A DNA stretch of 64,000 bases, taken from assembly GCA_000499405.2 (NCBI GenBank), contig HG738138.1, positions 21,243,753 through 21,307,752 of the forward strand, given 5' to 3'. Shown one piece after another: positions 28,701-42,125 of this stretch. Under the pieces are notes generated by a model. It did no database searches, was not told where the DNA came from, and was given only the letters and a program-made list of their open reading frames with translations. A program made the position numbers and the translations under genes. Source of the stretch: Onchocerca volvulus (taxonomy: Eukaryota; Nematoda; Chromadorea; Rhabditida; Onchocercidae). Position 1 is the first letter of the stretch, and every line of letters starts with the position of its first letter.

Positions 28701-29609
28701 CATGAGCAAGCTGGCTGATCCAGAAAGAAATATTTCCAGAATTGGCTCTTGAAACTTGAAATCAGTTTTTATTATGAAGTTTGATGAGAGTTTTTTGAAA
28801 TTTAATTTAACCTTTTTTATAATTTAATGTTTGAATTTTTTGACTCTTGAACATATGGTGAAAGTTGCTTAATTTTACTCAATTTTTTTTTTTCAGATAT
28901 ATTCATTACTGCTTATTTTTACATCACAAAAATTTAAAAATTTATTAAGTTAAGCTAATTTTGAACAGATTTTAGATTGGAATTTGAGTTTATCATACAG
29001 ATATCTTTGCATTTTACTGACACAAAAGTTTTTATATTTAAAAGCAAAAGTATTGCCACATGTTGGCTTTCTCTTACTTTACCTCAAATTCCGCACATGA
29101 TTAATTTTTCAATATATGACTTTCATCTTCAATTTGATATAAAATAAAAATCAAATAAAAGTCTTTTTTTCAGTGGTACTGTTGTTATATTCAAATTACA
29201 ATGAAACAAGATAGATCTTCCATAATTCGTTCTTATGCAACAAAAGCAAAGTAAATTAGATCAATTTATAGAATAGTTTGGATTTACTAGTTTTAAGTTT
29301 AAATGGAAGAAATCTTTCGAAATTAGTGAGATAGAAGAAATTTTTTTAAAGAAATGAGGAAAAATTTGTTTATTAAGTAAATTTTTAAATTTTTGAACTT
29401 TTCATTTGAGATCTTGCTTGCTTAACTTGATATAGTAAGTTGAAATGATCATTTTTTGGCAATGACTCTCATTTTTTATTGCTAACTCATGCTACAGGTA
29501 TGATTCAATTGAATTGAAGAGGTATTAAGTCATTTTATGATTTATTTAAATTGAAGAGATGTTAAGTCATATTCAAAACTTCTGAAAATTCAAGTTCCAC
29601 ACATACTTT
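25795..29609. other. Gene-poor interval, 3.8 kb
   Basis: AT-rich, many poly-A/T tracts, stops in all frames apart from the minus-strand coding-like patch at 27234-27512 (listed separately). It should contain the 3' UTR of the 213-residue gene and the promoter of the NCKX gene. I see no RNA gene or transposon. Confidence 0.6.
27234..27512 (-). pseudogene. Possible decayed exon or gene remnant
   Basis: In one minus-strand frame 93 codons run with only two internal stops (TAA at 27396-27398, TGA at 27315-27317), in a setting where random frames stop every 10-15 codons. It starts with Met-Glu-Met-Ile and reads with coding-like composition (VNELELIRFKDRQKLFARLA, then SNSSIRRRKRNKT, then IQLLDPIDCRC). 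GC is higher than in the flanks. The family is not recognised. It could be a decayed exon, or a short 38-codon ORF ending at the first stop. Chance is not excluded. Confidence 0.3.
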
Positions 29610-32600
29610 ATGCGACGTTTGTGGAATAATAGCCGCTTGGCAGCATCTTTATTGCATTCATTGTGTATTCCATTAATTCTATTTGCTGTTTTCTGGACAG
29701 TCGCATATATTTATGCGACGGATCATCTATTCAGTACGAAAAAGCGACCACTGATTGACAATTATTCGCTTAATTTGCGAATTAAGGCGAACGATAAGAT
29801 GTACTATGGTGAATTGATAGATAAGAAGTGAGTTTAATTATGATACATAAAACATACACTTTTCTATGTATTCTGTATCGAAGACTAAATTTTGATTGTT
29901 TCTTTCCAAAATCTGATAAATTTTAAGCTTGAAAATATCGATTTCCAAAGAAGAAGGATGAATTTCAAAAAGATTTTATTTAAGAATTGAACCTCAGGAT
30001 TTGTGATCGTAGAAAATCAGAAAATCTATTTTCTTCAAAATTATTTCTCTTTTCTTGGAAATTTTGGACATACCAGTGATTGAAGATTGTTATTTCACAT
30101 CATTTTTTTCTAAAATTAATTCTAAAGTTCTAAATTCAGGTTGCTTAAATCGATAAATAAAAGTGAAAAATGGCATGAGATTATCACTTTAAAAAGCAGT
30201 CATGAATTATTGGTTTCAAAGAATTTGCCATTCGTTCCGGTGTTCAAATTTCGTCGATTACTCACCATAACAAGCACCGATCGCTGCATTCATTCATCTG
30301 CCCGCATCAGCAGTTCATTTTTATCATTATATCAATCATCCAAAAATTCCGCTTTATTCATTGATACCAGAAAATTTTTAGGCTCAAGTTCCAGTTTTTT
30401 CCCGAAAGATTATTTTACACTAGAGCAACGTCGTCGAGGAGCACTTTTTCTACACTTCTTCGGCCTCATTTATATGTTCATTGCAATATCCATCGTTTCC
30501 GATGAATTTTTCATCCCCTCACTTAGCGTTATTACAAGAAAGGTATGAAAAGTTATGAAAAAATTTTCCAAATGATGAAAAATGTGGAAATTAATGAGAA
30601 TGGAAAAGCATATATTTTATACATATTAGATTTCTTTCGCATTTATTTATCTAAAAAAACGATCTTAAAATCTGACTGTTTGAAACATACATTCAGACCA
30701 AAATTTCCTATTTTAGCAAAATATAAAATTATACTCTTCAGTCACAAATTTCAAATAATTTATCAAAATCTGGGATGTGACGAAGGAAAGCAATTTGTTG
30801 GAAATTTAAAAATATAAAGAAATTTGAAAAGTCATATGGTGACTTGCTTCTGAAAACAGTTGGTTGTAAATCATAAACTTTTCATCAGTTCCGATTTAAC
30901 GTTCGAATCCTGTTCGAATTCTGAACTGAACTCTATACATATAAAATATATGCTTTTCCATTCTCATTAGAAATTAAACATATCATTACGATGGATCATT
31001 ACAGTTATCAATATCGGACAATGTTGCGGGAGCCACATTTATGGCAGCCGGTAGTTCGGCACCTGAATTTTTTGCCAGTTTATTTGGCGTTTTTATTACT
31101 CAAAATAACATCGGTATTGGGACAATTGTCGGTGAGATTAATTTCTAAACCATTCCGCTCTTTTTTACTAAACGACTCTAACAGATGAATTCTTCTTGTG
31201 AATGCAGCCAGAATTTACTAGTTCAACAATTTGAGATTCTATCTAAAAGCCAATTGTTCATTCCTTCCCTTTTTCTTTTTTCCTTTTTCATTCACATTTT
31301 GATTTTTTTGAACTCTAGATATAAACTTGAACAAGTTTTAAATTCAATTAATGAAAAGAAATTGCATCATTTAAGGTAGTGCTACATTCAACATTTTGTG
31401 CGTATTGGCGTTCTGTACATTCTTCTCATTAAAAGTACTTAAAATTACTTGGTGGCCTATGCTCAGGTATATCGCAAAATTATTTCTAAACAAGAAAGCC
31501 TTATAATGTTTGATATAAATATTTCAGTCATTCGAAATTTGTGAGTTTTTCGAGAAGTAATTACTTAGAGTAGTATCATTATTAAACAAGTTGCATTTAC
31601 ATGGAATAATAAACTCAGTTCTTGATTTTGTTGAATTGTTTTCAATCAGTTATTTTAGGGATATATTTTTCTATGTGGTAGCGTTATTTTTGTTAGTATT
31701 ATTTTTCTTGGACGAAGAGATTCAGTGGCATGAAGCGATATCACTTTTTATCATTTATATCATTTATGCTATTGTCATGGGTCATAACGAGCTGCTGGAA
31801 AAAAATTTCAAACGCAGTCTGAACAAAATCACTCAGGTACTTAATTGCTGTGAGTCAAATTGTGGATTAAAGTTTGATTTCGGCCAAAATTAATTGCACT
31901 ATTATTCAATTTGATTATCTCTTACCATTTCTAAATGTTAATGAATTGATATTTGATGAATTTCAATCTACTTGGATCTAATAATCACTTTTCTTGCTTC
32001 ATATCCAGCATTTATGTCCATCGCTATCAAATTATTTGTCAGTACAAGAAGTGAAATCTATACCAACTATTACTATTGTGAAACAGATGGAATCAGTTTC
32101 GGTGCAAAGTGAGGCTGCAGTAGACGAAGTTTCCAGTTCAGTAGAAAGTGCTGATTTATGAATTTCAATGTGGATTTATTCGCTTAAAAATCATAATCAG
32201 AAGTTGCAAAAATACATTTAATTTAATATTCATTTAAATACTCTCTTTTTGTATGCCAATATTTATCCAAAAATAAGACGAATGCATAACAAGCAATACG
32301 ATAAAATTTACTGACAGTGTTTTAATTTTAGAGCACTAATAAATTCGAACTATTGATTATTGAAAAATTTTGTTTCAGATTTGAATGGATCTGTCAAAAG
32401 AGTGACAGCAAAGTCACATAATGTGACGCAAGAAAATTGTCCAAATAGTACTTTGAATATCGTCCCAGAAAATGTGGTAAGTTGAAGAATATCGTCACAA
32501 TTACAATTACCTGTTTATCTGTTTATTTTTATCATAATTTCTCTGAAATATTTGCCATGAAATAAGACTATTTAATAAAAGCAATCATAAAATAGCAAAC

Positions 32601-35440
32601 AATACTGCTTGCAAACTAATTGCCGAAATATAAAACTATTACAGAAATTATCACTGAAAAACTTTGATTCATAAGCAAAATTATATCGAAAATTTTGTGA
32701 AGGAAGATATTCTGGATAAATCTGCTCTATAGACTGCTTTCCATTTCCTCATTTAGCTGAAATGCTTTTAAAATTTCTTCAGTTAGGAATTTTTTAAAAT
32801 CATCTACACCTCAAAAATTCTGAGCTTATCGATGATATGGTAATCTGACTGAAATTTAGAAAAAAAAAACTTTTTCGAAAAAAAATTACTTGATAATTAT
32901 AATTAATAAAAGATTGTTTTAATTTCTATGCAAATTTCAGCTTCCAGGATCAGTAACGAAATCGATGAATGACGCAAACTATGAAATTCCTCCACGAGCT
33001 CCTAAAGATTTAAAAAAAGTTGTGATATATGAGACGAAACATCTATTTTCATTCCAAATTTAAATTATTCTAAGCTAACAATTAAATTATGGAAACATTT
33101 TAATTTTCAACTCTTCTATCCAAAACTTTCAGAAGAAATCAAAACATTTAAAATCTAGAATAAAGCAGAAAAATTGAAACATATAGATAAAATAGGCATA
33201 TAAGTAAGAATTGGCCAATTTCTATCTTGTTTTTAATAAATTTCAATAAAAATATCAGTTCGTTATAATTCAATTAAAAATTTATGACTATTTTTTCTTT
33301 TATCCAGAAGTGTGTAGTCCTAGAAGAAAGAACCAGTGCGCCAGAAGAAGTACCAATCAACATCGCGTGGCCATCTTCTGCTAAAGCTCGATTAACTTAT
33401 TTATTTCTAGCACCAATTATGCTTACACTTTATTATACACTTCCGGATTCGAAAAATTCAGAAAGTTAATTTAATGTAAAAAAAAAAAAAAAGTTGACAA
33501 ATGGAAAAAATCCTTCCGAAGAGAGAGTAATTGGAAATTAAGAGATCTTCCAAAACAGGCTAAGGATGTTTGTTTATGTTTGGTTAAAAAATAAAACTTA
33601 TTGCTTTCGGTCTGAAAAATTCTTCGAGGTGCCGAACAATTTTCAGGAGAGATGAGCTGGATATTTTTTTGATATCCATCTGCTTTTTTTCTAGATTTAT
33701 GTAATGGCCGATAAAAAACATTTTGAACTTATATCCTAATCGATAATTCTACTGTTTTTAGTCATCCAGGAAGTATTTTGTGATAACTTTCATGGGATCA
33801 ATTTTATGGATTGCTTTTTTCTCCTATCTGATGATTTGGTGGGCAAAGATAATCGGTGAAACACTAGCTATACCGAATGAGGTAACTATGCTTTTTGAAA
33901 ATTAGGATCATGATAACATATTATCATCATATTTCGTTCTCATACAACTAACGATATGAATGTGTTGCATTTATTTGCAAATATTTGCAAATGATTCTTT
34001 TCAACTTTGTAACAGTTCGTCATCCATAGAACTCTGGATTTTAATAGAAATTAATTGTTTAACAGTAGTAGCTAATTAAGTTGATGCAGTAATACGATAT
34101 TCTTCTTTTTTCTATCTTCGTAGTTTCCATGTTTAAATCTCATAACAGTTTAGTAATCCGAGAATCTTCCACAGCTTTTTTCTGTTTTCTGTTTTCTTAT
34201 CATTTTGTCAAATAGTGGAGCAGGGCAATTTGTTTTATTAAAATGTTTTTTATTTTAAATTCTACAAATTAAAAGAAGTAAGAAATGAAAGGATTAAGGT
34301 CAAGTGAACAATGTTATTGATTGTTAATAGGTTGAATATCGAAGGATTGAAAAGACAAGCGTAAACTTTTAGAGCAGGACAAATCCTGCATGTTCTTCTT
34401 AGCCAAAAACATTTTCAATTTACGTTTGTATCTGATAGCATCAGTATTGTATTTTTGTAATTATTTCAGGTAAAAAAAAAATGATAAAATGAATCAATTT
34501 TCCATTCTCGTTTTTTAGTTCAAGATCTATTACTGATAGTTGAAAAACAAAGAAGTTCAACCTTGCTAATACAAATTTATACTTTTAGATAATGGGTCTG
34601 ACGATGTTAGCAGCGGGTACAAGCATACCCGATCTCATTTCCAGGTACAGTTATTAATTTGTTTTATTCAAATGTAAATTTTTAATAAATATTTTTATCA
34701 AATCAGAAATTAAATATTGTCACCTAATCACATGCATGGATCTCTTTGATTGGAGGTAAGAATTTTTTCAAGCTAAGTGTATGTTTTCTACATTATTAGA
34801 TAATTAATTACATTTTTAATTACCACGGAAGAAATGCATTTCAAATTTTCTTAGAAATTTCATCATTTTAGAATTCATGTCCATTTTGTCTTAATGTGGG
34901 AACCCATGGCTTATTAAAATGTAATTAATTATCTAATATTGCACTAATCATTCGCCTAAATATACTGTCAATCATTTCAGTATAATCGTTGCTCGTAAAG
35001 GACTTGGTGACATGGCTGTGTCAAGCTCCATTGGAAGCAATCTTTTCGATATTTGTGTCGGGTATGTTTATCAATTATTTTCGTTGCATGATTAATTATT
35101 CAAACGGAATGAAATTTGCATTTCCTAGAGAAATTGACAATTGCATAGTTGCAGATTGCCAATTCCTTGGTTGCTGCAATTTGCAGTTCTTTGGCTGAGA
35201 AGGCCATCATCAACTTCCTCCTTGGGTACCATACCAGTTATATCAAAAGGTCTCATCTGCTCGGCTGGTCTTCTCTTTCTTGTGCTAATTTTCTTAATTG
35301 TTGCTGTGATACTTTGCCGATGGAAATTGAACAAAATATTCGGAATGGCAATGCTTGTTGCATATTTAGCATTTTGTTTGCTTAGTGTGCTATTAGAATT
35401 GGGCTATATCGTTTGTCCACTCGTTATTGCTTGTAAATAA
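29610..35440 (+). CDS. K+-dependent Na+/Ca2+ exchanger (NCKX/SLC24 family)
   Basis: Plasma-membrane exchanger swapping Na+ for Ca2+ plus K+. Thirteen exons: 29610-29827, 30140-30542, 31005-31131, 31376-31466, 31659-31836, 32009-32108, 32379-32476, 32941-33018, 33308-33464, 33762-33881, 34589-34644, 34981-35061, 35155-35440; about 663 residues, typical of NCKX. An N-terminal hydrophobic segment ([20 protein letters not shown]) precedes the NCKX landmark [20 protein letters not shown]. Alpha-1 repeat: [20 protein letters not shown]. Alpha-2 repeat: [17 protein letters not shown], then [18 protein letters not shown], which keeps the Asp (SNLFD) required for K+ dependence. The central loop (exons 6-8) is poorly conserved, as is usual. 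All junctions are in phase except exon 9 to exon 10, off by one base next to an A5 run (33452-33456). Confidence 0.9.
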
Positions 35441-38400
35441 TAAGTATAAGTGGGAAGTTGTGGGTTAGATTAACAAGTAAATCCTGATCAAGCTATGAAA
35501 ATTAACTGCGATAGTTATTTGTTCATTAAAAGATTCTTGTTATATAAGGATTAATCAGACTGCTGAAAAGCTAAATATTATAGAGAGATGGAACAGATTG
35601 AACAAATCATCATACTTTGCAAATATAGAAATTTCAGATTTTTGCTTGATTTTTGTTTATTTTCACCATCTTTTTTTGTATTAAAGTGACTGGAAAAGAA
35701 AGTTATTTCTTTCTTTTTCTGAAGCAGTCCTCTTTATTTGCATTTATTAATTGTAGAAATTTAGTTTTCGTATTCATGTTCATTTAAAATAATTGAAAAT
35801 AAATGATAATGCGTGCTTAGAAATTTCATTTCAAAACAGCGAAAAAGTTTTTTTTTTTTTTTTTTCACTTACAAATTTGATATAGTTCGAAAACTTCGTA
35901 TATCTTGAGATAATTCATTCCTTATTTCACATGTTTTTTCCTTTTTTTTTTTTTTTTTTTCAAAAGATGTATAAAAAACTTATCGAAACATTTTAGCAAA
36001 TACCCGCTGATTTTATTACTTGGAGAAAAAATTTAGAACTTTTTCCTCCGACTTATAATTGTATCAACTTAACAACTTGACGTTTTTAATTTCTAAATCT
36101 TTAAAATTATGAACACACCTTCTCATCTTTTTGCAGATGAAGTGATTTCTAGAATTTTGCCGTTACAACCTCGTGGTAATAATAACTTTCATAAACTGTC
36201 GAATATTCGCTTATATTCCTTGATGACTGTCTTTTGATATATTTTTAATCCAAAAATCATGGAATTTTCTGCAAATTCAATACTTATTTATATTTATATT
36301 TATTTTGGTTGTATGATTAATCTCTGCTTGTTGATTAGATTTTAGTGTATGAAAATTCATCTTCTGTCCCTCAACCACATCATCCATTTCATAACTTCAA
36401 TTCTTCCCCATAATTTAGCAATATCTATCATTCTGTATCATTTGCTCCGCGATTTTTTTGCTCTATTTACATACAATTCAACAAATCATGCAAACTGATT
36501 CAAAATAAAATGTTTATTTTCTGAAATCGTTACAATGTGAGGAAACTTCAAACTTCAACATCAAAATACCCAGTCTTCTTTGGTATTATGTAATAATGGC
36601 TCATAAAAATAGTTGACAAAGAAACACTAATGCTATTCAATGAAGATATTACTCATGGATTATGCAAACAAATTTTTGGTCGATATTTTGATGCCATTTT
36701 TCAAATTTTGTAATATACTTGAAAAATCAACAGAAGGAGTAGTCACTATAATTATCACTACAATGGTCAATTTTCAGTTGATATTCATTCCAAATAATGT
36801 TGTTTTCTATCTTATTTAGATTCGAATTAACCGATAATGATTGTTAGTTATTTATTATTTTCCGAAGTTTCATCCATGAAGTACTCAATATTTTTTTTCC
36901 TTGAAAGAAATCAATGATCAGCTTGGCAATTATCAATTATGTAATTAATAATCATATTACAGCCACTCTACTAAATAGCATAATTAGAAATGTCTTAGGG
37001 ATAATATCACTTTAAGCATGACATAAAATGGATAAAATTGTCAAAAACGGAAGAGAATTCTCATTAGAAAATGAAAGTAGAAATAAATTTCAAAATAAGC
37101 GAGGTTACAAAATGACCATCATTTTGCTAGAATGATGTAGAAAATTCAAAAAATTAAATTCTAAAGTTAGTAGCACCGTTTCTGGACGATAATGCAGAAT
37201 GTGTGAGAAGTTTGTGCGGACGAGAAAGAAACAAGTGAACTGCATCAGAATATTCAGAAAAATACATGATCCGTGAAATAACTCGCAGAAAAGTTTAATT
37301 AAAAAAAGCAAACAAAATGAGTCCACGCGTGAGAAAATGAAGGGATATTTCAGATGAATTCTAAAATTTTGATATATAGAGATACTCAGTTACCAGAAGT
37401 GGTCGTCCGATTTTCAGAATAAAACTATAAGTTGAACTAGATAATAATTCTGAATAGCAATCATAAATCGATATAGTAGCAACTGGTGCATAATAATGCT
37501 TCGGTTAGAAATTGTTTCCACTGAGAAAATAATATTGTTTCTCCAAATTCTTTCTTTTTTTGCAAATTATTAGAATTAAATGGATAGAACGGATACGAAA
37601 CATAATGCACATGACAATAATCCAATGGAGAATATGAAAAACATATTATCGAACTCGCACCATATTCGAAAACATTGCATACGCCTGACATTAACCTAGT
37701 GAGTCCTATGAAATGTTCTTCATTTTCCTTTTTAGTTGATCTCATGAATCAACTTCTGACATCTGCAGCGTAAGCTATGAGTCATATTAAACCATAAAAT
37801 CGTATCTTCCTAAAGTCATATGAGTGTGTAATTCAGTTTTCAAAACAAGTCTAGTATTGTAAAACATGTCTCAAAATTCAGAAAAACTAAACTAATGGAA
37901 GGACACCTTTGCAAATTTTTCAGAAATTTGATTATGAGCTGTTTGGTGTTTAAGATTCATGCTACCTGTTCCCATCACGCAAAATTTATCAGTACATTAA
38001 TATTCAAATAATTTTATGTATACATTTAATGTGAATATGAACTTCCGAATCTTGTTAGTTATAGTTTAATTATACATTATCAATACTTGTTTATGCAGAC
38101 AAAATTGTTAGTAAAATCTTTCTTCACAATATTTAGTAAAGAAATTCTGAGTCGCTTATTTTGATTTTAAAAACATTTCAAAAAAAAATTAAGTAAATTT
38201 TAGGAAGGACTGGGTATTATGGAAGCCTCATTTAAAAGTAAACACAGGCTGATACGTAGATTATTTGAGCAGCTTTATATCGACAAAGAAAGGACCAAAA
38301 TATGTTATATTTAGAACCATGAAAATAAAAATCGGGAAACATGACAGCCAGCTATATAGGATAAATAGTAAGGGAAGAGAATCTATTAATAGAGCCACCG

Positions 38401-38659
38401 GAAATGAATCTTATGCAAGGCAAATCTGAACAGTTAATATATGACATTACTTTCAAAAAAAGAAAAGGAATAAAATTACAACAGAATGAACTTCTGCAAA
38501 ATCCTTGTCAAAATTAATCACTGCTCAGAAACTGATAAATTTTTCTTATCATATTGTTTTTTACAAATATTGTGACTGCATGATATTTTTTAATTTTCTA
38601 ATTTGATATACAGAACAGAAATAAAATGCAATATTGTAAGTTGATGTACAGCATGCTAA
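35441..38659. other. Gene-poor interval, 3.2 kb
   Basis: Lies between the 3' ends of the NCKX gene (plus) and GHITM (minus). AT-rich with long poly-T tracts (about 35850-35866 and 35943-35960). A short exon-like stretch (acceptor TTTTTGCAG at 36138, donor GTAATA about 40 bp on) is too small to support. No gene recognised. Confidence 0.55.
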
Positions 38660-41329
38660 TTATCGTCTTTTGCCACCCTGCATGCCCATCATTATTGTTG
38701 CCATTCGAATAAAAATGTTCAAGACATCGGCGTAAATGGATAATTGTCTGAAATGCGATGGTAATCATTAAACGGGCAAATCAAATTTTATGTTAAACAC
38801 ATATGTTTCAGTTTATAATAATATCTGTTTCTTTAGGTTTGATATACAATAAAGAAAAATATGCGTTTGTATTCGTATTTTGATTAATACTTTTTAACTT
38901 ATTTATAACAGTGTACTGCATAACAATCTCCAATTTGAACATAAGAATCACGAAACAAGCTTACGCGTTGATCGGATCAAATCGGCGCATTTTTGGTGCA
39001 ACGAAATCATAATATCCAGCACCAATATTGCCATAATATCCAGGTTTGTAGATTTGCTCTTCACTTGTGCCCGAAATCGGATACATCTGCGCCCGTTTGA
39101 TAACAAATTGTGTATCAAACAGCAAAAATAGAGAAAAGAGAATCAAACCGCCGTAAAGGGAGATCGACATTAGACCTGAAAACATCCAAACATACTTCCC
39201 AATCCGAAATGAATATATAATTGAATATTACTTTACAGTAGTCGAAGATTTTGAGTTTTATTTAGCTCTGAAAATTAATATGATAGAAAAGAATCCATAA
39301 AACATACTTGCACCCAGCGCGGATGTTGGAGGAAGAAAGAAGGTTCCAATGGATGATGCAAAAACTACACCAAGTGCCATAGCTAAAGCGCCCCCCATCA
39401 TCAGAAACTTCTCAGAAGGTGCTGTGAATGCAATTGTTGATAGTCCTGAAAATTTTTGATTTAATGCTTTCATATGTGATTTAGTGAAATGACAAAATCA
39501 AACAAAATCCATGTCAATCAATTCAAATTTTAGAAATTAGATTAATGAAATCTCGATCTTGATTATTACAACAAATAATTATTATGCTATTAAGATTTGA
39601 TTAAGCATTTTTTAAAAATTATTCAAATATCCAAAAGAAATTTTTAATAATTCCTTAAAAAGCTTAGTAATCAAATCTTAATAGTAATAATAATTATTTG
39701 TCGGCAGAAATAATATAAATATAGAATTGGGACATTTTTTAATGTAGAATTAAAATCGGTGATAGCGAGCAGTTATTAACTGCACAATTAAAATTAACCA
39801 TATAATGAGCATTTTCTTCATTAAGTGAAAGTGAACAAAAATCATCGCACTACAATAATAGTAGAATTTATTTATTTTATTTTCATTTAAATTTTTCCAA
39901 AATACGACCTATGTTTAAAAAAGTTCATAAGTTCAAAAAAATTACCTGCAACGATAGCCGCAGTATACCAAGCGGCTCGCATAGCTAGGGGACCACCCAT
40001 CAAACAAACTGGTCCTATAAAAGCACCCATTAACCCAGCATGTAGAATCCAAGCTGCATGTTTCAATAATGTATTGTCGTAATCGATTAATGACACCGCG
40101 ATACTGCTTGCCATTACAACGGCCATTGAGATGAATGGCGACTAAATTTGAAAAATAATGAGTGAATAAGAATGGGATAAATTTAATTTTCTCCAAATTA
40201 ATCCCCTTTACCTGCTCTTAATGTTCTTGTACAATACTGATTTTGTAAATTTAGCCTCCTTATATTCTATGTTTTTTTCATGTTATTTGATAAAAGTAAT
40301 GATATTATTTATTAAAAATGCCAAAACCGATTTTGAAAAACGTCTAACATAGTTTACATACAAATAATTCAATTCTAACTTTTGAAACCAGCTCTTTTTC
40401 CTTACTGAAAACTTGCTGAAACTTACAAAAAAAAAAAAAAATTTCCAAACATTTAATTTTAAAATTATAGTTTAGAAATTCACTACACAAATTATAAAAT
40501 TTCACCTGCTCTGCTAGTTGTGTTATGTGAATAGCACACTTAAAACTTCTTTAGAAAGAATGAATGTGCTCTATGATATTAATGTTCTAATATTAATTAG
40601 TCTTCAAGCTAGAGTTTAGATGTGCAACTGGTGACAGCGCTTAATTCATAAAATCTTTTCATGAAGTCAATGTTCAGTTATCATGTGCGATTATGCTGCG
40701 ATTATTCAGTGAATTAAATAAACAGTGCCTATATTTGAAATAAACTCTTTGTAATCATGGGCACAACTTGCTTATATTATTTTAATTGAAAACTAAATAA
40801 TTACAAAAAGTCACATCTGGAAAAAAAAAGATAAGCTTACTCCCATCATCAAATGCGAAATCTGAAATGATCTCGATGCAGCCACAGCTGAAGCTGCTGT
40901 TATACCAAGCGATGCAAATAAATATCCATATGTTGCCTTTATACGATCGCGCACATACGCTGGCCAAGTTCTGAACAAAACAATTATGTAATTCATTATC
41001 TCAGACCACATGAAGACTGTCTTCTCCAATTTTTAATTACTTTTTCCACCAGTTATTTTTTATAATTTATGCACTTCTTTCAGTAACTACTGCAATTTTC
41101 TTTTATTTGGAGAAAACTGAAAAATCTTAAGCCTTCAAATCTTGAACAAAGAAAAAAATAACGACATCTACATTTTTTTTTAAATTCATTTCTTTTCTTT
41201 CTGCATCTGTTATGATTCCTCTTATATTTCTGGAAAAATTAGCTAGAAGTCCATAGTGACTTGGCAAATTCAATTTTGAAAAAGCAGTATAACTGTACTT
41301 TCTATCCTTACTACGATCCTTGTTAAAAA

Positions 41330-41360
<31 letters not shown>

Positions 41361-42125
41361 GAAAGCTAAAGAAGCGAAAATAAACTTTACACTTTGAATT
41401 TCAAATAATGAGCAAATTAAATGCAGAAAAGAACTTTCTGCAAAAAAGAACTAACCCTGACTGCACTAAAATGCTCTGACCTTCCTTCGAGAGACCCAAT
41501 CCATAATAGCACAAAGCACCGATTCCAAGCAATGATGCTCCAGCTACAGCTGCACTTCCGTACATATATGCTAGAAAAAAAAAAGTCTAAAAATTTAAAA
41601 AACTATCTTAAAAATGAAAGACTTTAAATTGTAAAAATTTCAACAAACGTTTTCCTGTAGTAGGTCCCATAAGACGCTCTTTCAGTGTTGTACGTGTAGC
41701 GCTTCCAAAACCATAGTTCTGAAAAAACAACAAAGTTAGTTCTCATTAACTTTTGAGGTAACGAAATGGGAGCCTCTATCAAACATATATCACCATGTAA
41801 AAGAGGAATGGATGCAATGAAATATCAACGATAGTAACGAAAGTAAAAATTTTGTTTAAAAATCAAGTTTACACCTAAATGAACTTTTTGATAATCGCAT
41901 GACAAACTGGAACATATGGTATATAATTTCAATAAATTATTTAGTGATGATGAGTCACTGCTCATTTAATTTCCAATTTTCAATTTAGTGACTAACTCCT
42001 TCAGCAACTCGACGTCCAGCATATCGCGCAGTATTGTAGGTAGTTTTCGAAAAGTAACGAAACGCTGTTGCAAGATTGTTGGGTAGTTGAAGTGATGATG
42101 ATGTGCAGGATAGTCTTGATAACAT
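38660..42125 (-). CDS. GHITM: GHITM/TMBIM5, mitochondrial Bax-inhibitor-1 family protein
   Basis: Multi-pass protein of the mitochondrial inner membrane. The animal orthologue supports cristae, acts in Ca2+/H+ exchange and binds and restrains the m-AAA protease AFG3L2. Eight exons join in phase to 358 residues (human 345): 42125-41997, 41718-41649, 41570-41456, 40970-40841, 40141-39946, 39445-39308, 39175-38965 and 38747-38660. The start MLSRLSCTSSSLQLPNNLAT is rich in Ser and Arg, like a mitochondrial presequence. The BI-1 core shows GLMGAFIGPVCLMGGPLAMR, then SISLYGGLILFSLFLLFDTQ, with RFDPINAQLSIYADVLNIFI near the C-terminus. The protein ends with Gly-Gly-Lys-Arg-Arg, close to the human end. 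Between VIKRAQMYPISG and RFDPINA lies an insertion of about 35 residues (Tyr/Gly-rich) absent from the human protein as I recall it. Confidence 0.9.
39571..39701. repeat. Inverted repeat (hairpin) in a GHITM intron
   Basis: Left arm from 39571 (ACAAATAATTATTATGCTAT then TAAGATTTGATTA) is the near-perfect reverse complement of the right arm ending at 39701 (TAATCAAATCTTAATAGTAA then TAATAATTATTTGT). Arms are about 45 bp, separated by about 35 bp. It may be a small MITE or a local foldback. There are no obvious target duplications. Confidence 0.8.
41334..41360. repeat. AT dinucleotide microsatellite
   Basis: Perfect (AT)n run in the GHITM intron between exons 3 and 4. Similar AT runs occur at about 61-81 (CNOT10 intron) and 49762-49783 (paraplegin intron, just before a TTTCAG acceptor). 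Confidence 0.9.

Noticed and set aside
35125..35334. Antisense ORF over the last NCKX exon
   Set aside because: Shadow of the conserved exchanger C-terminus on the plus strand.
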